Shown: positions 44,574 to 54,204, numbered from the stretch's first letter. The stretch is DNA of 64,000 nt from JAHIGH01 sp964564035 (GCA_964564035.1 CAZLZN010000004.1:1-64000), one strand, 5' to 3'. Translations and numbers: made by a program. The notes: generated from the sequence alone by a model not told the origin.

Positions 44574-46139
44574 TTAGTTTCCGCGCGCTATTTTGGCAAG
44601 ACCACGAGCGGTCGGGCCGCCGTTTCCTACCTGCTTGGACTGCATGGGCTGTCCTTTGCCGCAATTCGGGATCGGGAATATTTTGAAATCAGTCCCCAGT
44701 GCGTCAATTGACATAAAAAAGCTTTTTGAATCGTTTGTTATCCTTCCGTTTCTGTAGACCTGCCCTAATTTTCCATTTTTAATTTCGTATATTAGTCTGG
44801 GTGCAATCTGGAAATTTTCTCTGGATTCTGAAATGGACGGGATCCTGTGGCCGACGGCATAGAAGCCGTTTTCAACTTCGGATATTATTTTGGATGGATT
44901 GCTTCTGCCCGGGGCAATTGCTGACACCGACATGCGGATTACAGGCACTACAGAGGCGTCGTTAGCTTTGTAGTGGCCATTGGGTTCAGCGCCATAAATT
45001 GATGCTGTTGCCCTGCTATTCATGAAATCCTGATAAACGCCGTCTTTGATATGATATACGCGTTTTGCCTTGGTGCCTTCGTCGTCGAACATATAATGGC
45101 CGTAACCGCCTTTGAGATTCGGGTCTGAAAATGCTGTCAATATAGGAGAACCGACCATTTTGCCGACCATATTGTTCTGCATATCATTGAAAAACCAGGA
45201 TCTTCCCGCGTAGCCGGTTTCCCATTTCAGCGCACGGTCAAGCTCCGAGGGGTGCCCGATAATTTCGTGAGCAAACAGAGCGACAAGGTCGGGGTCCAAA
45301 ACTACCGTAACAGGTTTTTCCGTCGCGGGAGCTGGTTTGGCATTACAAAGCAAAACGGTTTCGTTGGCGATTTGCGCCGCGAAATCTTCAAACCGCAGAC
45401 CGTGAGCATTTTGCCCCTGTGTCAGTGCCTCAAGCCCTAATTGATTGCCGGTATGATGGTAGAGGTCAACAGGCATATCGCCTTTGTCATTGGCAGACAC
45501 GACAAATACAGTACCGCCGCTTGAGCAGTACCACTGATCTATTATTGAACCTTCGGATGAAATAAATAAATTTCTACTTATTGATGTACTCATCGCCACC
45601 TCAACGCGCTTAATAAAAGAATGATAATTTTTGGCAGCAGCAGCCGATCGCATCGCATATGATGTTATTTGTTCAGGCGTTACCGTACGGGGATCAATCT
45701 TGAATTCGGGTTCAACTATTGTATTGTGGATTTCGATCGGAGCCAGATCTACGCCATGAATTGGCTTACCGAACAATTTATAGCTGTTTTTAAATACGGA
45801 TTTATATTTGGAATTGTAGATCGAACGTTCTCTCGCGATCTGAATAGCATCAATAAGTACATTTTGAAAATTTTTAAAATCAATAAGACCTAGCGGTTTG
45901 CCATAAAAACCTGATGCGGTTATCGAATCACCCGCTATAACACGAACTCCGAGAGATAGCCCCCAGTCTTTGCTCGCCTGACGAGGGCTTTCGTCTTCGA
46001 CATAAGCTCCGACTCCTTCTGTTGCCTCGAGTCTGATATCCAGGTATTTTACATGCGCGGCTTTTTTGGCGTCAGACACGATATTTACAGCATCTTGTTT
46101 AATATTGTCTAAATCTGTAACCTGAAGGGCGTTTTGCAT
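44574..46139 (-). CDS. TldD-like metalloprotease subunit
   Basis: 521 aa. Carries the zinc motif H291-E-I-I-G-H296 in ALFAHEIIGHPSELDRA, the mark of the catalytic TldD subunit. The N-terminal DIRLEATEGVGAYVEDESPR and C-terminal GRITNDSKSFFMSIDALG/GNGGPTARGLAKI belong to the family. Together with the gene below it should form the hexameric or dimeric TldD/E peptidase; substrates unknown (in enterobacteria: CcdA, microcin B17 precursor). Confidence 0.92.
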   Translation of the reverse strand: MQNALQVTDLDNIKQDAVNIVSDAKKAAHVKYLDIRLEATEGVGAYVEDESPRQASKDWGLSLGVRVIAGDSITASGFYGKPLGLIDFKNFQNVLIDAIQIARERSIYNSKYKSVFKNSYKLFGKPIHGVDLAPIEIHNTIVEPEFKIDPRTVTPEQITSYAMRSAAAAKNYHSFIKRVEVAMSTSISRNLFISSEGSIIDQWYCSSGGTVFVVSANDKGDMPVDLYHHTGNQLGLEALTQGQNAHGLRFEDFAAQIANETVLLCNAKPAPATEKPVTVVLDPDLVALFAHEIIGHPSELDRALKWETGYAGRSWFFNDMQNNMVGKMVGSPILTAFSDPNLKGGYGHYMFDDEGTKAKRVYHIKDGVYQDFMNSRATASIYGAEPNGHYKANDASVVPVIRMSVSAIAPGRSNPSKIISEVENGFYAVGHRIPSISESRENFQIAPRLIYEIKNGKLGQVYRNGRITNDSKSFFMSIDALGTDFKIFPIPNCGKGQPMQSKQVGNGGPTARGLAKIARGN

Positions 46140-46177
46140 ATCTCTTTTTTATCACAGACGTAATTATTATACAATGA

Positions 46178-46954
46178 TTATTTTAGTAAATATTTCTCAA
46201 TAACATCTGCGACCCCGTCGTCTTCGACTGTGGGGGCAATGTAATCGGCAATTGCTTTGAGTTCCGGTACAGCATTTCCCATAGCCACGCGAAGTCCGCA
46301 GGCCATCAGGAGAGGGAAATCGTTATAGCCGTCCCCTACTCCGATTATTTCATGAGTTTCGATACCCAAAAATTTTGCTACTTCAAAAATCCCGTGCTGT
46401 TTGGATGCTTCGTTATGAGTTATGGATAGCCACACAACTTCCGGATTTGTCCAGCTTACGGTTTTATGGACTGCAAGTTCATTGTATTTTCTGAGTTGTT
46501 TCACGAATAAGTCGCTTTGGTCGACCGGTACATCCACAATCGAGATCTGCATCGGATTAATTGGAGAATTATTTTTATCATAGACGATATTTTCCAGATA
46601 ATAATCGTTGTCGTCGATCCAAATCTCAAAGTTGTTATTCATTTTTTCAATTATTTCATTCGCAATTGCTGTCGGGATAAATTTGGACCACAATATTTGA
46701 CCTGTACTCATGTCACGGATTTCAGCTCCTCCGGAAACAACTGACGGGCCTTTTAAATCCAGAGCATGAGCAATTTGCCGTGTATGCGCATACCGTCTCG
46801 CGGTTGCCAAGCTGATATGTACTAAGCTGTTTGCTTTTGTAACTGCATTAATTACAGCAGGCGATGGCTTGCCGGTTCTTCCATTTGGAACCGTCGTACC
46901 GTCTATGTCCAGCATGAGCGCTTTATATTTTTTATTGTTTTTAATTATTATCAT
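46178..46954 (-). CDS. HAD-superfamily hydrolase, Cof type
   Basis: 258 aa. HAD motif I is LMLDIDGTTVPNGRTG (nucleophile Asp), motif II/III ISLATARRYAHTRQIAHAL with a Lys/Arg region, and motif IV IIGVGDGYNDFPLLMACGLR. The C2B cap identifies the Cof/IIB subfamily, which dephosphorylates small phosphorylated metabolites such as sugar phosphates. Substrate not predictable. Confidence 0.9.
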   Translation of the reverse strand: MIIIKNNKKYKALMLDIDGTTVPNGRTGKPSPAVINAVTKANSLVHISLATARRYAHTRQIAHALDLKGPSVVSGGAEIRDMSTGQILWSKFIPTAIANEIIEKMNNNFEIWIDDNDYYLENIVYDKNNSPINPMQISIVDVPVDQSDLFVKQLRKYNELAVHKTVSWTNPEVVWLSITHNEASKQHGIFEVAKFLGIETHEIIGVGDGYNDFPLLMACGLRVAMGNAVPELKAIADYIAPTVEDDGVADVIEKYLLK

Positions 46955-47002
46955 CTATGTATATCCGAGTATAATGGTATACAGGAAAAATTATTAACAA
47001 AA

Positions 47003-47593
47003 CTAAAGTATTTTTAAACCGAATTTATGTAACTCCTTTGCTAGTGCAAATAATGGAAGGCCGACTATATTGAAATAATCACCTTCAATTTTTTCTACAA
47101 AAACCGATGCTTTCCCTTGTATCGCATAAGCGCCTGCTTTGTCCGATAATTTTTCGGACCTGGCGTAACTGTTTATTTCGCGGTCGCGGATTTTTCTAAA
47201 ATAAACGTTTGTAATTTCCGATTTAGTAATTTTTTTGTTTGATTTTGAATCTATAACAGTAAAAGCTGTAATGACCTGATGTTTCCTACCGCTTAGTTTT
47301 TTCAGCATTATTTTCGCGTCAATAATATTTTTGGGTTTACCCAGGACTTCGTCCCCTACCGCAATTATCGTGTCGGCTGCAATTATTATAAAGTCGCCAA
47401 TGTTTTTCCGTTTATAAACTTCGTAAACAGCGTCTGCTTTCAATTCCGAAAGATTTTCAGCCTGCCCCCTGGGTTTTAGCCGCGGGTTTAAGGTTTCTTT
47501 AACGGAACTAGGAAATACAATAAAATTTAATCCGATTTGTTTGAGCAAGGATTTACGGCGGGGAGATTTTGATGCGAGGATTATCTGTGTCAT
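47003..47593 (-). CDS. maf: Maf-family nucleoside triphosphate pyrophosphatase
   Basis: 196 aa. The N-terminal ILASKSPRRKSLLKQIGLNF and AADTIIAVGDEVLGKPKNII are Maf signatures, with SVFVEKIEGDYFNIVGLPLF at the C-terminus. Hydrolyses non-canonical or canonical nucleoside triphosphates to monophosphates and may slow division. A TATAAT lies 9 nt before the ATG, and the gene diverges from the 47661 gene. Confidence 0.93.
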   Translation of the reverse strand: MTQIILASKSPRRKSLLKQIGLNFIVFPSSVKETLNPRLKPRGQAENLSELKADAVYEVYKRKNIGDFIIIAADTIIAVGDEVLGKPKNIIDAKIMLKKLSGRKHQVITAFTVIDSKSNKKITKSEITNVYFRKIRDREINSYARSEKLSDKAGAYAIQGKASVFVEKIEGDYFNIVGLPLFALAKELHKFGLKIL

Positions 47594-47660
47594 ATAAAAA
47601 ATATTATACTATAAATATATAGATATTTATTTAATATAAAAATTTATATATACTTATAAT

Positions 47661-48554
47661 ATGTCTGAAATTGGCGTTAAGGGTGAGGGTATAATTGATT
47701 CTATTGATAATCAAGGAAATAATCCGGAGCAAAATCGTTTACACAATGAATTACCTAAAATGATAATTGCAGGTAAGGATGAGGCTAATCCCCATGATTC
47801 CCTAGTAGCAATAGCACGTTTTGAGACGAAAGAACAGGGTGAAAATAATAAACTCCCGGTTCCGGTATATGATGCTAATTCACAAATAAAACCCCCTTAT
47901 AACGAAGAGGATAGTTACTATAGAAATCCTGGACTATACGCAATAGCAGTTGAATATACAAGGCAAGCGCATGAATTAGCCGCTAAAACAGATATACCTA
48001 TAACTGCTTCCGGAGGACTAGGACTTGAATGGGCTGTAGACCATACGCCAAATGAAATTGGCAGCCATTTTGATGTTCATGGCTTTGGAGCAAAAACGGA
48101 TTTATCAGATCTTGATAAAATTCTTACGGACGGCATCCATTCTGACCGAACTTTATTTACTATGCCTTTTATACGCGGTGAAGAAGGAATGGAGGCGTTT
48201 GGCGCAGAATTACCTAAAAGAGAAAGAGGTATATATTTAATTTCGGATTATGGTAAGAAAATAACTGAAAAGGACGGCGGAATAAAATATGTAGGCGTAG
48301 GTGAGGAGTACGTAAACGCAATTGATGAAATGAAAAGGCAGTGGCCCGGAGTTGAGATTGTCCCCTGGCATGATCTACCGAAGGTTTTGACAGAGAGTTA
48401 TAACTTACATACCGGAGAGAATAAGTCTTATCAAGCACTGAACGAAGAAAATAAACCGCGTTATACACCTAAAAAATTTAGAGCTTCAGTTTCCAATGAT
48501 GATAAACCAGTCCTTATTCCAGGCGCGAGTTCCGAGGGCAACGAGGTGTGGTAG
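47661..48554 (+). CDS. Hypothetical soluble protein, 297 aa
   Basis: Not recognised. Soluble and acidic, with no signal peptide. Middle part contains ITASGGLGLEWAVDHTPNEI and HFDVHGFGAKTDLSDLDKIL, suggesting an alpha/beta fold; GIKYVGVGEEYVNAIDEMKR follows, and the tail is disordered (Lys, Asn, Ser, Pro-rich). A TATACT (47649-47654) ends 6 nt before the ATG, so the transcript looks leaderless. The neighbours (maf, ddl) are on the other strand. Confidence 0.75.
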   Translation: MSEIGVKGEGIIDSIDNQGNNPEQNRLHNELPKMIIAGKDEANPHDSLVAIARFETKEQGENNKLPVPVYDANSQIKPPYNEEDSYYRNPGLYAIAVEYTRQAHELAAKTDIPITASGGLGLEWAVDHTPNEIGSHFDVHGFGAKTDLSDLDKILTDGIHSDRTLFTMPFIRGEEGMEAFGAELPKRERGIYLISDYGKKITEKDGGIKYVGVGEEYVNAIDEMKRQWPGVEIVPWHDLPKVLTESYNLHTGENKSYQALNEENKPRYTPKKFRASVSNDDKPVLIPGASSEGNEVW

Positions 48555-48586
48555 AACAGCACAATATAAATTTGTTAATTTAAATA

Positions 48587-49693
48587 TTAATTAAAAGAAG
48601 TTTTTAGAAGATTTTGCTTATCATACCTTAAAATTGCTAATTCTATTAACCTGTCGATTAAATCTGAATAATTTAAACCGCTTGCTTCCCAAAGCTTGGG
48701 ATACATCGAGATATTAGTAAATCCGGGAATGGGGTTTATTTCATTAATAAATGGTTTGTTTTGTTTGTTAACAAAAAAATCCACGCGTGAAAAACCCTCA
48801 CAACAAAGTGTTTTAAATGTCTTTATGGCAAGCTCTTGAATTTGCTTTGTAAGTTTTTGAGGGAGTTTGGCGGGTATTTCTATTGAAGCCCCTTGTTCAT
48901 CAATATACTTTGCCTCATAGTCATAAAATTCATGTGTTGGAATTACTTCTCCAAGAACTGAAGCTTTTGGGTTATCATTTCCCAGAATCCCGCATTCAAT
49001 TTCGCGGCCGTCTATAAATTCTTCAAATAATATTTTTGTATCATACTGAAAAACGGTATCAACTGCCTTTTTAAAGTCTTCTTTGTTTTTTACTTTGCTT
49101 ACACCTACTGATGATCCAAGCGTTGGAGGTTTACAGAAAAACGGCAACCCGAGTTTTTTAACAATTGCGTTGAAATTTATATTGTCTTTTTCATAATACT
49201 GAAATACTAAAAAATCAGGAACGGGCAGGCCTGAATCACGAAGTAATCTTTTGGCGACATCCTTGTCCATTGTAATTGCTGAACCCAATATCGAAGGGCC
49301 CACAAAGGGGATATTCAATAGCTTCAATAATCCCTGTATTGTCCCGTCTTCGATGTTCGGGCCATGAACCACCGGAAAGATCACGTCTATTTTTCCGATA
49401 TTGTATTGATCGGAAATTGTTACTAATTGTCCATTTTTATCGGCGGGGGTAATCGCTATTGGCTTTGCAGAGCTATTAAGAGATATTAATTTTGGATTTT
49501 CGGAATTTAAAAGATATCTTGCTTCATCTTGCAGCATCCACCGTCCGTTTTTATCGATACCGATTAATACAGCTTCATACTTGCTTCTGTCTAGCGAATT
49601 TATAACATTTTTCGCCGATTGAAGTGATACTTCGTGCTCCGCGGATTTGCCGCCGAAAAGAATCGCAACTTTTATTTTTTGATTACCTGCCAT
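48587..49693 (-). CDS. ddl: D-alanine--D-alanine ligase
   Basis: ATP-grasp ligase forming the D-Ala-D-Ala dipeptide for peptidoglycan. 368 aa. Motifs: FGGKSAEHEVSLQSAKNV, FPVVHGPNIEDGTIQGLLKL, LPFFCKPPTLGSSVGVSKVK, EEFIDGREIECGIL and the Mg site FINEINPIPGFTNISMYPKL. It overlaps the upstream aminotransferase gene by 11 bp, implying coupling. With murF-like and the beta-lactamase-like gene it indicates a peptidoglycan wall. Confidence 0.95.
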   Translation of the reverse strand: MAGNQKIKVAILFGGKSAEHEVSLQSAKNVINSLDRSKYEAVLIGIDKNGRWMLQDEARYLLNSENPKLISLNSSAKPIAITPADKNGQLVTISDQYNIGKIDVIFPVVHGPNIEDGTIQGLLKLLNIPFVGPSILGSAITMDKDVAKRLLRDSGLPVPDFLVFQYYEKDNINFNAIVKKLGLPFFCKPPTLGSSVGVSKVKNKEDFKKAVDTVFQYDTKILFEEFIDGREIECGILGNDNPKASVLGEVIPTHEFYDYEAKYIDEQGASIEIPAKLPQKLTKQIQELAIKTFKTLCCEGFSRVDFFVNKQNKPFINEINPIPGFTNISMYPKLWEASGLNYSDLIDRLIELAILRYDKQNLLKTSFN

Positions 49694-50834
49694 AAATGTA
49701 AGTATTGGTGCCGTTTAAATAATTGGAAAATCTCTCCATTCCCGCGACCAAGTTCTCTTCCCGTCTGCCAAAACAAATCCTAACATGCCCCTCTCCCCCG
49801 GGACCGAAGTCACTGCCGGGGACGACCGCTACTTTGGCAGTTTTTAATAGGTCCATGCAGAAAGCTTGTGTGTTGTTTATACCTTTTAGTTTGGGGAAAA
49901 AATAGTATGACCCTTTGGGCATAGTATAACTAATCATGCCGTTGAGGCGGTCCAAATACTCTGCCACCAGCAGTCTGTGTTTTTTATATATTTCTAAATT
50001 GTTGGCTAGAATTTCGTTCTGATTTTTGATTGCCGAAATCGCGGCATATTGGGAAACAACCGGCGCGCAATTGACAATCGAATCATGAACGGGAAGTATT
50101 TTTTCAATAACCGAAATATCGGAGTGCAGATATCCGATCCTCCAGCCTGTCAGCGAAAAATCTTTTGAGAAGCTAACAACTCTGATAACATTTTTTTTAA
50201 ATTCTTTTTCAGTAGCCGGGGTATAAAAATCCGCGTCGTCGAATATCATATTTTTATATACCTCATCAACTATTAGAAAAATTTTTAATTCCTTGGCGAG
50301 TTTTGCCAGTTCGATCAGGGTTTCCCGGGAATATACGGATCCGGTCGGATTATTAGGGTTGCAGAGCAAAATTGCGGCTGTTCTTTTGGATATTGTTTTT
50401 TTTAGCAATTTTAAATCCAGTTCCCAGTTTCTTATTTCATTTAGAGGAACAGGCAATGCTTTGCCGCCTGCCATTTTGACGATTCTGAAATATGCAGAAT
50501 ACGCGGGTGTCGGTATGATCACTTCGTTTTTTGATTTTTTTAAAATACTTAAGAATACAGAACTTAGTCCTTCTATCGCGCCGGCTGTGACCATTATTTC
50601 GTCACTTGAGTAATTCATCTTCTCCTCGGACAATGACTTACTAATGATATTTCTCAGCTCGATCACTCCTCGGGGGTCGGAATATTTATCTACTAAATTT
50701 GAGGAGATCGCGCTAAAAACATCCTCCCGGATTATATTTTCGGAGTTCATATACGGGATTCCCTGACTCAAGGAAATTATACCTTCATTATATCTCGCGT
50801 AATTTTCCATTTGTTTTATAGCATTCAATTTCAT
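49683..50834 (-). CDS. PLP-dependent aminotransferase, class I/II
   Basis: 383 aa. Fold type I: MVTAGAIEGLSSVFLSILKK, LLCNPNNPTGSVYSRETLIE, LIVDEVYKNMIFDD, the PLP-binding Lys in SFSKDFSLTGWRIGYLH and the carboxylate-binding Arg in HVRICFGRREENL. Resembles aspartate/alanine aminotransferases of the MalY/PatA-like set. Coupling with ddl by an 11-bp overlap hints at supply of alanine or glutamate for wall synthesis, which is an inference. Confidence 0.9.
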   Translation of the reverse strand: MKLNAIKQMENYARYNEGIISLSQGIPYMNSENIIREDVFSAISSNLVDKYSDPRGVIELRNIISKSLSEEKMNYSSDEIMVTAGAIEGLSSVFLSILKKSKNEVIIPTPAYSAYFRIVKMAGGKALPVPLNEIRNWELDLKLLKKTISKRTAAILLCNPNNPTGSVYSRETLIELAKLAKELKIFLIVDEVYKNMIFDDADFYTPATEKEFKKNVIRVVSFSKDFSLTGWRIGYLHSDISVIEKILPVHDSIVNCAPVVSQYAAISAIKNQNEILANNLEIYKKHRLLVAEYLDRLNGMISYTMPKGSYYFFPKLKGINNTQAFCMDLLKTAKVAVVPGSDFGPGGEGHVRICFGRREENLVAGMERFSNYLNGTNTYIYGR

Positions 50835-50837
50835 TGA

Positions 50838-50952
50838 GAATTAAGAATTAAGAATTAAGAATTAAGAGTTTAGAATTCAGAAGTAAATTTAGAATGTAGA
50901 ATAATTTTAAACTCTAAATTCTATCTGAATTTTGAATTATGAATTCTAAATT
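50838..50952. repeat. Heptamer array pair upstream of the aminotransferase
   Basis: Four perfect GAATTAA units (50838-50865), then GAGTTTA / GAATTCA / GAAGTAA. The right side reads CTAAATT / CTATCTG / AATTTTG / AATTATG / AATTCTA, in the opposite sense (reverse complement TAGAATTCATAATTCAAAAT). The two halves can fold into a hairpin of about 110 nt in the divergent spacer between the aminotransferase and the TrmB-like gene. Confidence 0.75.
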
Positions 50953-51072
50953 TGATTATAAAATGTATTTGAATATATTCAAAAATTTTATAATTTTATA
51001 AGCGCTCCAGCTTTGAATCAGCCTCACATAAATATTCGTCCAATTGTGGTAGATTTTGTAATGAAATAAGAT

Positions 51073-51078
51073 TATAAT
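51073..51078 (+). promoter_or_regulatory. -10 box of the TrmB-like gene
   Basis: TATAAT, 13 nt before ATG 51092. No good -35 match at the right distance was found. Confidence 0.35.
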
Positions 51079-51091
51079 ACGTCCAAGATCT

Positions 51092-51844
51092 ATGGACAAA
51101 ATTATCAGAGACGCGCTGACTGATCTGGGGTGTTCGGATAAAGAGATAAAGTTTTTCATCACAAATTACCGTTCAGGCGCGCTTACAATCAATGAAATAG
51201 CTAAAATAGCAAAGATCGAGAGATCTACCGCCTATTTGATAGCCCAAAGCCTCATTAGCAAGGGCCTGATTATTGAGGACTTGAAACAATATAAAAAATC
51301 ACTCGTGACTATTGAGCCGAAAACACTTCTTCGAATGCTGTCCGCGAAACAAAGACAAATCGGGAGACATGAACTGACGCTTAAGGAAAATCTAAGCGCG
51401 CTTGAGTCCCTTTATTTGACATCAGAATACAGACCGACGGTCAAAACTTATGACGGAAATAACGGTTTACTCGCGATTTGGAAAGATATTTTGTCAAAAT
51501 CCCAGGAGGTTCTGCTTTGGACAAATCAGGATACCGAGAGTAATTTTTTTACGAAGAATTATCATCATCTTTTTATCAAAGAAAGGTTTAAAAAGAATAT
51601 ACCTGTTCGCGTACTGGCTGTTAATAATTCAAAAGGACAGGAGCTTATCAAAAACGATAGTGAATCGCTTAGAAAAACAAAAATTCTCCCGGATGGCGTA
51701 GTATTCAGCGCGGAAACATATATTTACGGCGATAAGGTCGCTATTCTGGACTATAATAAAGACATAATTGGCGTAATTATTAAAAGCGATCAGATTGCCG
51801 GATCGCAGAGGGCAATATTCGAGATGAACTGGGGAGTTTTATAA
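51092..51844 (+). CDS. TrmB-type transcriptional regulator
   Basis: 250 aa. The N-terminal winged helix has the TrmB pattern: ALTDLGCSDKEIKFFITNYR, GALTINEIAKIAKIERSTAY and LISKGLIIED. A coiled stretch (SAKQRQIGRHELTLKENLSA) and a C-terminal domain follow, where YGDKVAILDYNKDIIGVIIK resembles the PLD-like effector part of TrmB-related regulators. The ligand is unknown. Its stop overlaps that of the convergent murF-like gene by 6 bp. Confidence 0.82.
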   Translation: MDKIIRDALTDLGCSDKEIKFFITNYRSGALTINEIAKIAKIERSTAYLIAQSLISKGLIIEDLKQYKKSLVTIEPKTLLRMLSAKQRQIGRHELTLKENLSALESLYLTSEYRPTVKTYDGNNGLLAIWKDILSKSQEVLLWTNQDTESNFFTKNYHHLFIKERFKKNIPVRVLAVNNSKGQELIKNDSESLRKTKILPDGVVFSAETYIYGDKVAILDYNKDIIGVIIKSDQIAGSQRAIFEMNWGVL

Positions 51845-53167
51845 TGACCGTCTGCGTTTTTTGTCCCAAAAATCTCCTCTTCTCGGCAATAAATCCGCAT
51901 CCTTTTTTTCATTTAATAAACTTTCAATTATATCTTCCAAATACATAGACGCGGAGGCCTTGAATAAAATCCTCTCCCCTCCCCTGATGTTTTCTTTTAT
52001 AAAATCTAATACTTCTTCGCGATTCGAAAATTTAATCACTTGATCATTTGACCCTTTTTCATTTTTAATTTTTGAATTATTATTTTGATCTTTGATCTTT
52101 GATCTTTGATCTAATATTTGGAAGGTATATTCCCCTACTCTCTTCCCTACCAAAATAATCCGCTCCAAATCCATCTCACTCAACAACCTGCCCAGCTTCT
52201 CATGCTCTTCACGCTCCTTCTCTCCAAGCTCGAGCATGTCGCCCAGTACTACCCATTTTTTATCTCCGGGCATTTTGGAGAACATGTCCAGAACTGCTTT
52301 CATGGAAGACAGATTGGCGTTGTAGGAGCTGTCGATAAGCAGAGTGTTTTTTATGCCTTGTAAAATATTGCTTCTGCCGGGCGGCATTTTTAACCGGCTA
52401 AATTTCTTATCAAAAGGTAATTTCAAATACCCGCACACCTCGCGGCACATGACGATCGAATAGAATATCTCTTCGGGTAATAACTGACTAAATTTATATT
52501 CTTCACCTTTTATTTCAAATATCGTGCTGTTTGTGGTCAAATTATATTTGTTTAAATAAATCTCTTTTGATACCTCTATGACTTGATTCCTGCTTCGCAC
52601 TACATGCTTCTTCATGAACTCCGAATCAGCGTTGATCACAGACAAACTTTGACAGCGTTCAAGAAAATGTCCGAAGTCATGCGCAATCGCTTCATCTACT
52701 GATTTAAAACCTAAATGCTTGATTTTTAAAGCCTGTTCAAAATTCTGGCTGTGCGTTCTGCCGACACTTGTCCAAAGCACGACTTCGGGTTTGAGAAATT
52801 CAGCCAGGAATTTACCTTCTCCCCATCTGTCGGTATCTGCTTCTGCTACGAATATTTTTTCATGAGGGGGGTTTTTAAATGAGTTAATAGGCGCTGTTAA
52901 GAACAATTTCAGCCATTCTACATAGCTGAAGGTTTCTCTATGCAGATCCAGGATGAAAAACGGTATTCCGTACGCGCTGTTCGCGTGATGTGAGTAAACA
53001 GCCTTGTCGCCCAGCTGGGATTCAAGCATATGCAGGAGAGTTGTTTTTCCGCTAGAACCGGTTACGACAACTACTCTAGGACTCCATCTGCGAAGCTTTA
53101 TCCCCGCCCAGAATCGGAAATATTTTGCGATAAATAAATAGAGTGATTTTTTGAGTTTGTTTATCAT
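51839..53167 (-). CDS. Mur ligase, MurF-like
   Basis: 442 aa. ATP-binding P-loop VVVVTGSSGKTTLLHML (Lys41), central-domain motifs EADTDRWGEGKFL and VVLWTSVGRTHSQNFEQALK, then PPGRSNILQGIKNTLLIDSS with YNANLSSMKAVLDMF, and VVLGDMLELGEKEREEHEKL, which is close to MurF (adds D-Ala-D-Ala to UDP-MurNAc-tripeptide). The N-terminal substrate-binding domain of MurF is reduced here. Near the C-terminus a hydrophilic insert (DQRSKIKDQNNNSKIKNEKG) is encoded by a heptamer array and interrupts the third domain in frame. Confidence 0.85.
   Translation of the reverse strand: MINKLKKSLYLFIAKYFRFWAGIKLRRWSPRVVVVTGSSGKTTLLHMLESQLGDKAVYSHHANSAYGIPFFILDLHRETFSYVEWLKLFLTAPINSFKNPPHEKIFVAEADTDRWGEGKFLAEFLKPEVVLWTSVGRTHSQNFEQALKIKHLGFKSVDEAIAHDFGHFLERCQSLSVINADSEFMKKHVVRSRNQVIEVSKEIYLNKYNLTTNSTIFEIKGEEYKFSQLLPEEIFYSIVMCREVCGYLKLPFDKKFSRLKMPPGRSNILQGIKNTLLIDSSYNANLSSMKAVLDMFSKMPGDKKWVVLGDMLELGEKEREEHEKLGRLLSEMDLERIILVGKRVGEYTFQILDQRSKIKDQNNNSKIKNEKGSNDQVIKFSNREEVLDFIKENIRGGERILFKASASMYLEDIIESLLNEKKDADLLPRRGDFWDKKRRRSL
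52037..52115. repeat. Heptamer array inside the murF-like gene
   Basis: On the + strand four perfect TTTGATC units end near 52112, preceded by 7-nt units TTTTCAT / TTTTAAT / TTTTGAA. Read on the minus strand they are coding, since three heptamers equal seven codons. The same TTTGATC unit occurs in the pyrB-carA spacer (8840-8872). Confidence 0.75.
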
Positions 53168-53300
53168 TTTTGTTTTAGGAAAAAGCCCGGACAGAGTACA
53201 TTCTCAGCGATAAGGTATTATACTATATAATTTGTTATTAAGCTTAATTTTTTGGTAATTCACGAAAATATTAAGTTTATGTAATAAAATCACTATAGGC

Positions 53301-53330
53301 TTGACATTTGGTAATGTGTCGTGCTAAAAT
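53301..53330 (+). promoter_or_regulatory. Promoter of the 53339 operon
   Basis: TTGACA (53301-53306), an 18-nt spacer and TAAAAT (53325-53330), 8 nt before ATG 53339. A near-leaderless transcript is predicted. Confidence 0.6.
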
Positions 53331-53338
53331 GACAACAT

Positions 53339-53749
53339 ATGCCAAGCTTGAGAGAAATGGGGATACGACCTGATGTAAACGGCCTTAGATTGGTAAGACC
53401 AGACAAAAGTGCAAAAGTTGTTAAGGTGACTGAGTCTCCCATAGTGGGCGATGAGCGTAAATTATTTAATTTCAGAAAACCTGCAAAAAGAGAAAAGAAA
53501 TCAGAATCTCCAGCGACAGTGAAACTAGAAGATCCAACAGAAACCAAAGTAAGAAGCGTAGATGTTTATAGCAGATACGCAAGTAGAAAAGTGACCAAAG
53601 CTTTGGCCGAGCAACACCCTACGTTGAGAAAAGTGCATCTTATGAACGCCGCGGCAGCATTAGAACAGGCAAAAGTTGTAACACCAGGCGGCATAGATGA
53701 AATGCACAAGCTTCATACTATATATGAGGCGATTAACACGCTGAAATAA
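53339..53749 (+). CDS. Hypothetical basic protein, 136 aa
   Basis: Not recognised. The N-terminal half is basic and likely disordered (RKPAKREKKSESPATVKLED). The C-terminal half is helical: VDVYSRYASRKVTKALAEQH, then KVHLMNAAAALEQAKVV and IDEMHKLHTIYEAINTLK. It is separated from the next gene by one base, so the two are certainly cotranscribed. Possibly a small nucleic-acid-associated protein, but no family is visible. Confidence 0.7.
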   Translation: MPSLREMGIRPDVNGLRLVRPDKSAKVVKVTESPIVGDERKLFNFRKPAKREKKSESPATVKLEDPTETKVRSVDVYSRYASRKVTKALAEQHPTLRKVHLMNAAAALEQAKVVTPGGIDEMHKLHTIYEAINTLK

Positions 53750-53750
53750 T

Positions 53751-54059
53751 ATGGCAGAGAATTTATTTAAGCAAATAACAAGGTATATAGGTTCAAATAT
53801 TGTGCTTGAGTGCAATATCACCCGTGAACAAGAAGAAAAAACAAAAAAAGCCGCTCGCAGAAAAATATTCTACGACGACGAACATCGTTCCAGAAGCGGA
53901 TTTAATGGAGACTCGCCGAGTACTTATGCTGCTGCAGAGGCGAATATCAAAGCTCTGAGAGCGTCTTTTGCTGATAGCGGGATAAAAGAATTACGAGAGA
54001 TACCGGCAAAAGTAGATCGAGAGAGAATTTTAAATATTAGAAAACTGTTCGAGCATTGA
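53751..54059 (+). CDS. Hypothetical charged protein, 102 aa
   Basis: Not recognised. Starts 2 nt after the stop of the preceding gene. Helical and charged: CNITREQEEKTKKAARRKIF, then a Ser/Gly linker, YAAAEANIKALRASFADSGI and VDRERILNIRKLFEH. Probably a partner of the 53339 product. Confidence 0.65.
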   Translation: MAENLFKQITRYIGSNIVLECNITREQEEKTKKAARRKIFYDDEHRSRSGFNGDSPSTYAAAEANIKALRASFADSGIKELREIPAKVDRERILNIRKLFEH

Positions 54060-54204
54060 CCCACTAATACCTTACTACCGAACCAATTCATTTATAATCT
54101 AAGCATCATATATATTTATCGTATTTATGATAAAAAGATTACTTTATTTATGCGGCAGGGTTCATTGACAGCGCTAAGTTATTATAATAAGCTGAATAGA
54201 GATT

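Noticed and set aside
50838..50952. CRISPR array
   Set aside because: Units of 7 nt without spacers; no cas genes.
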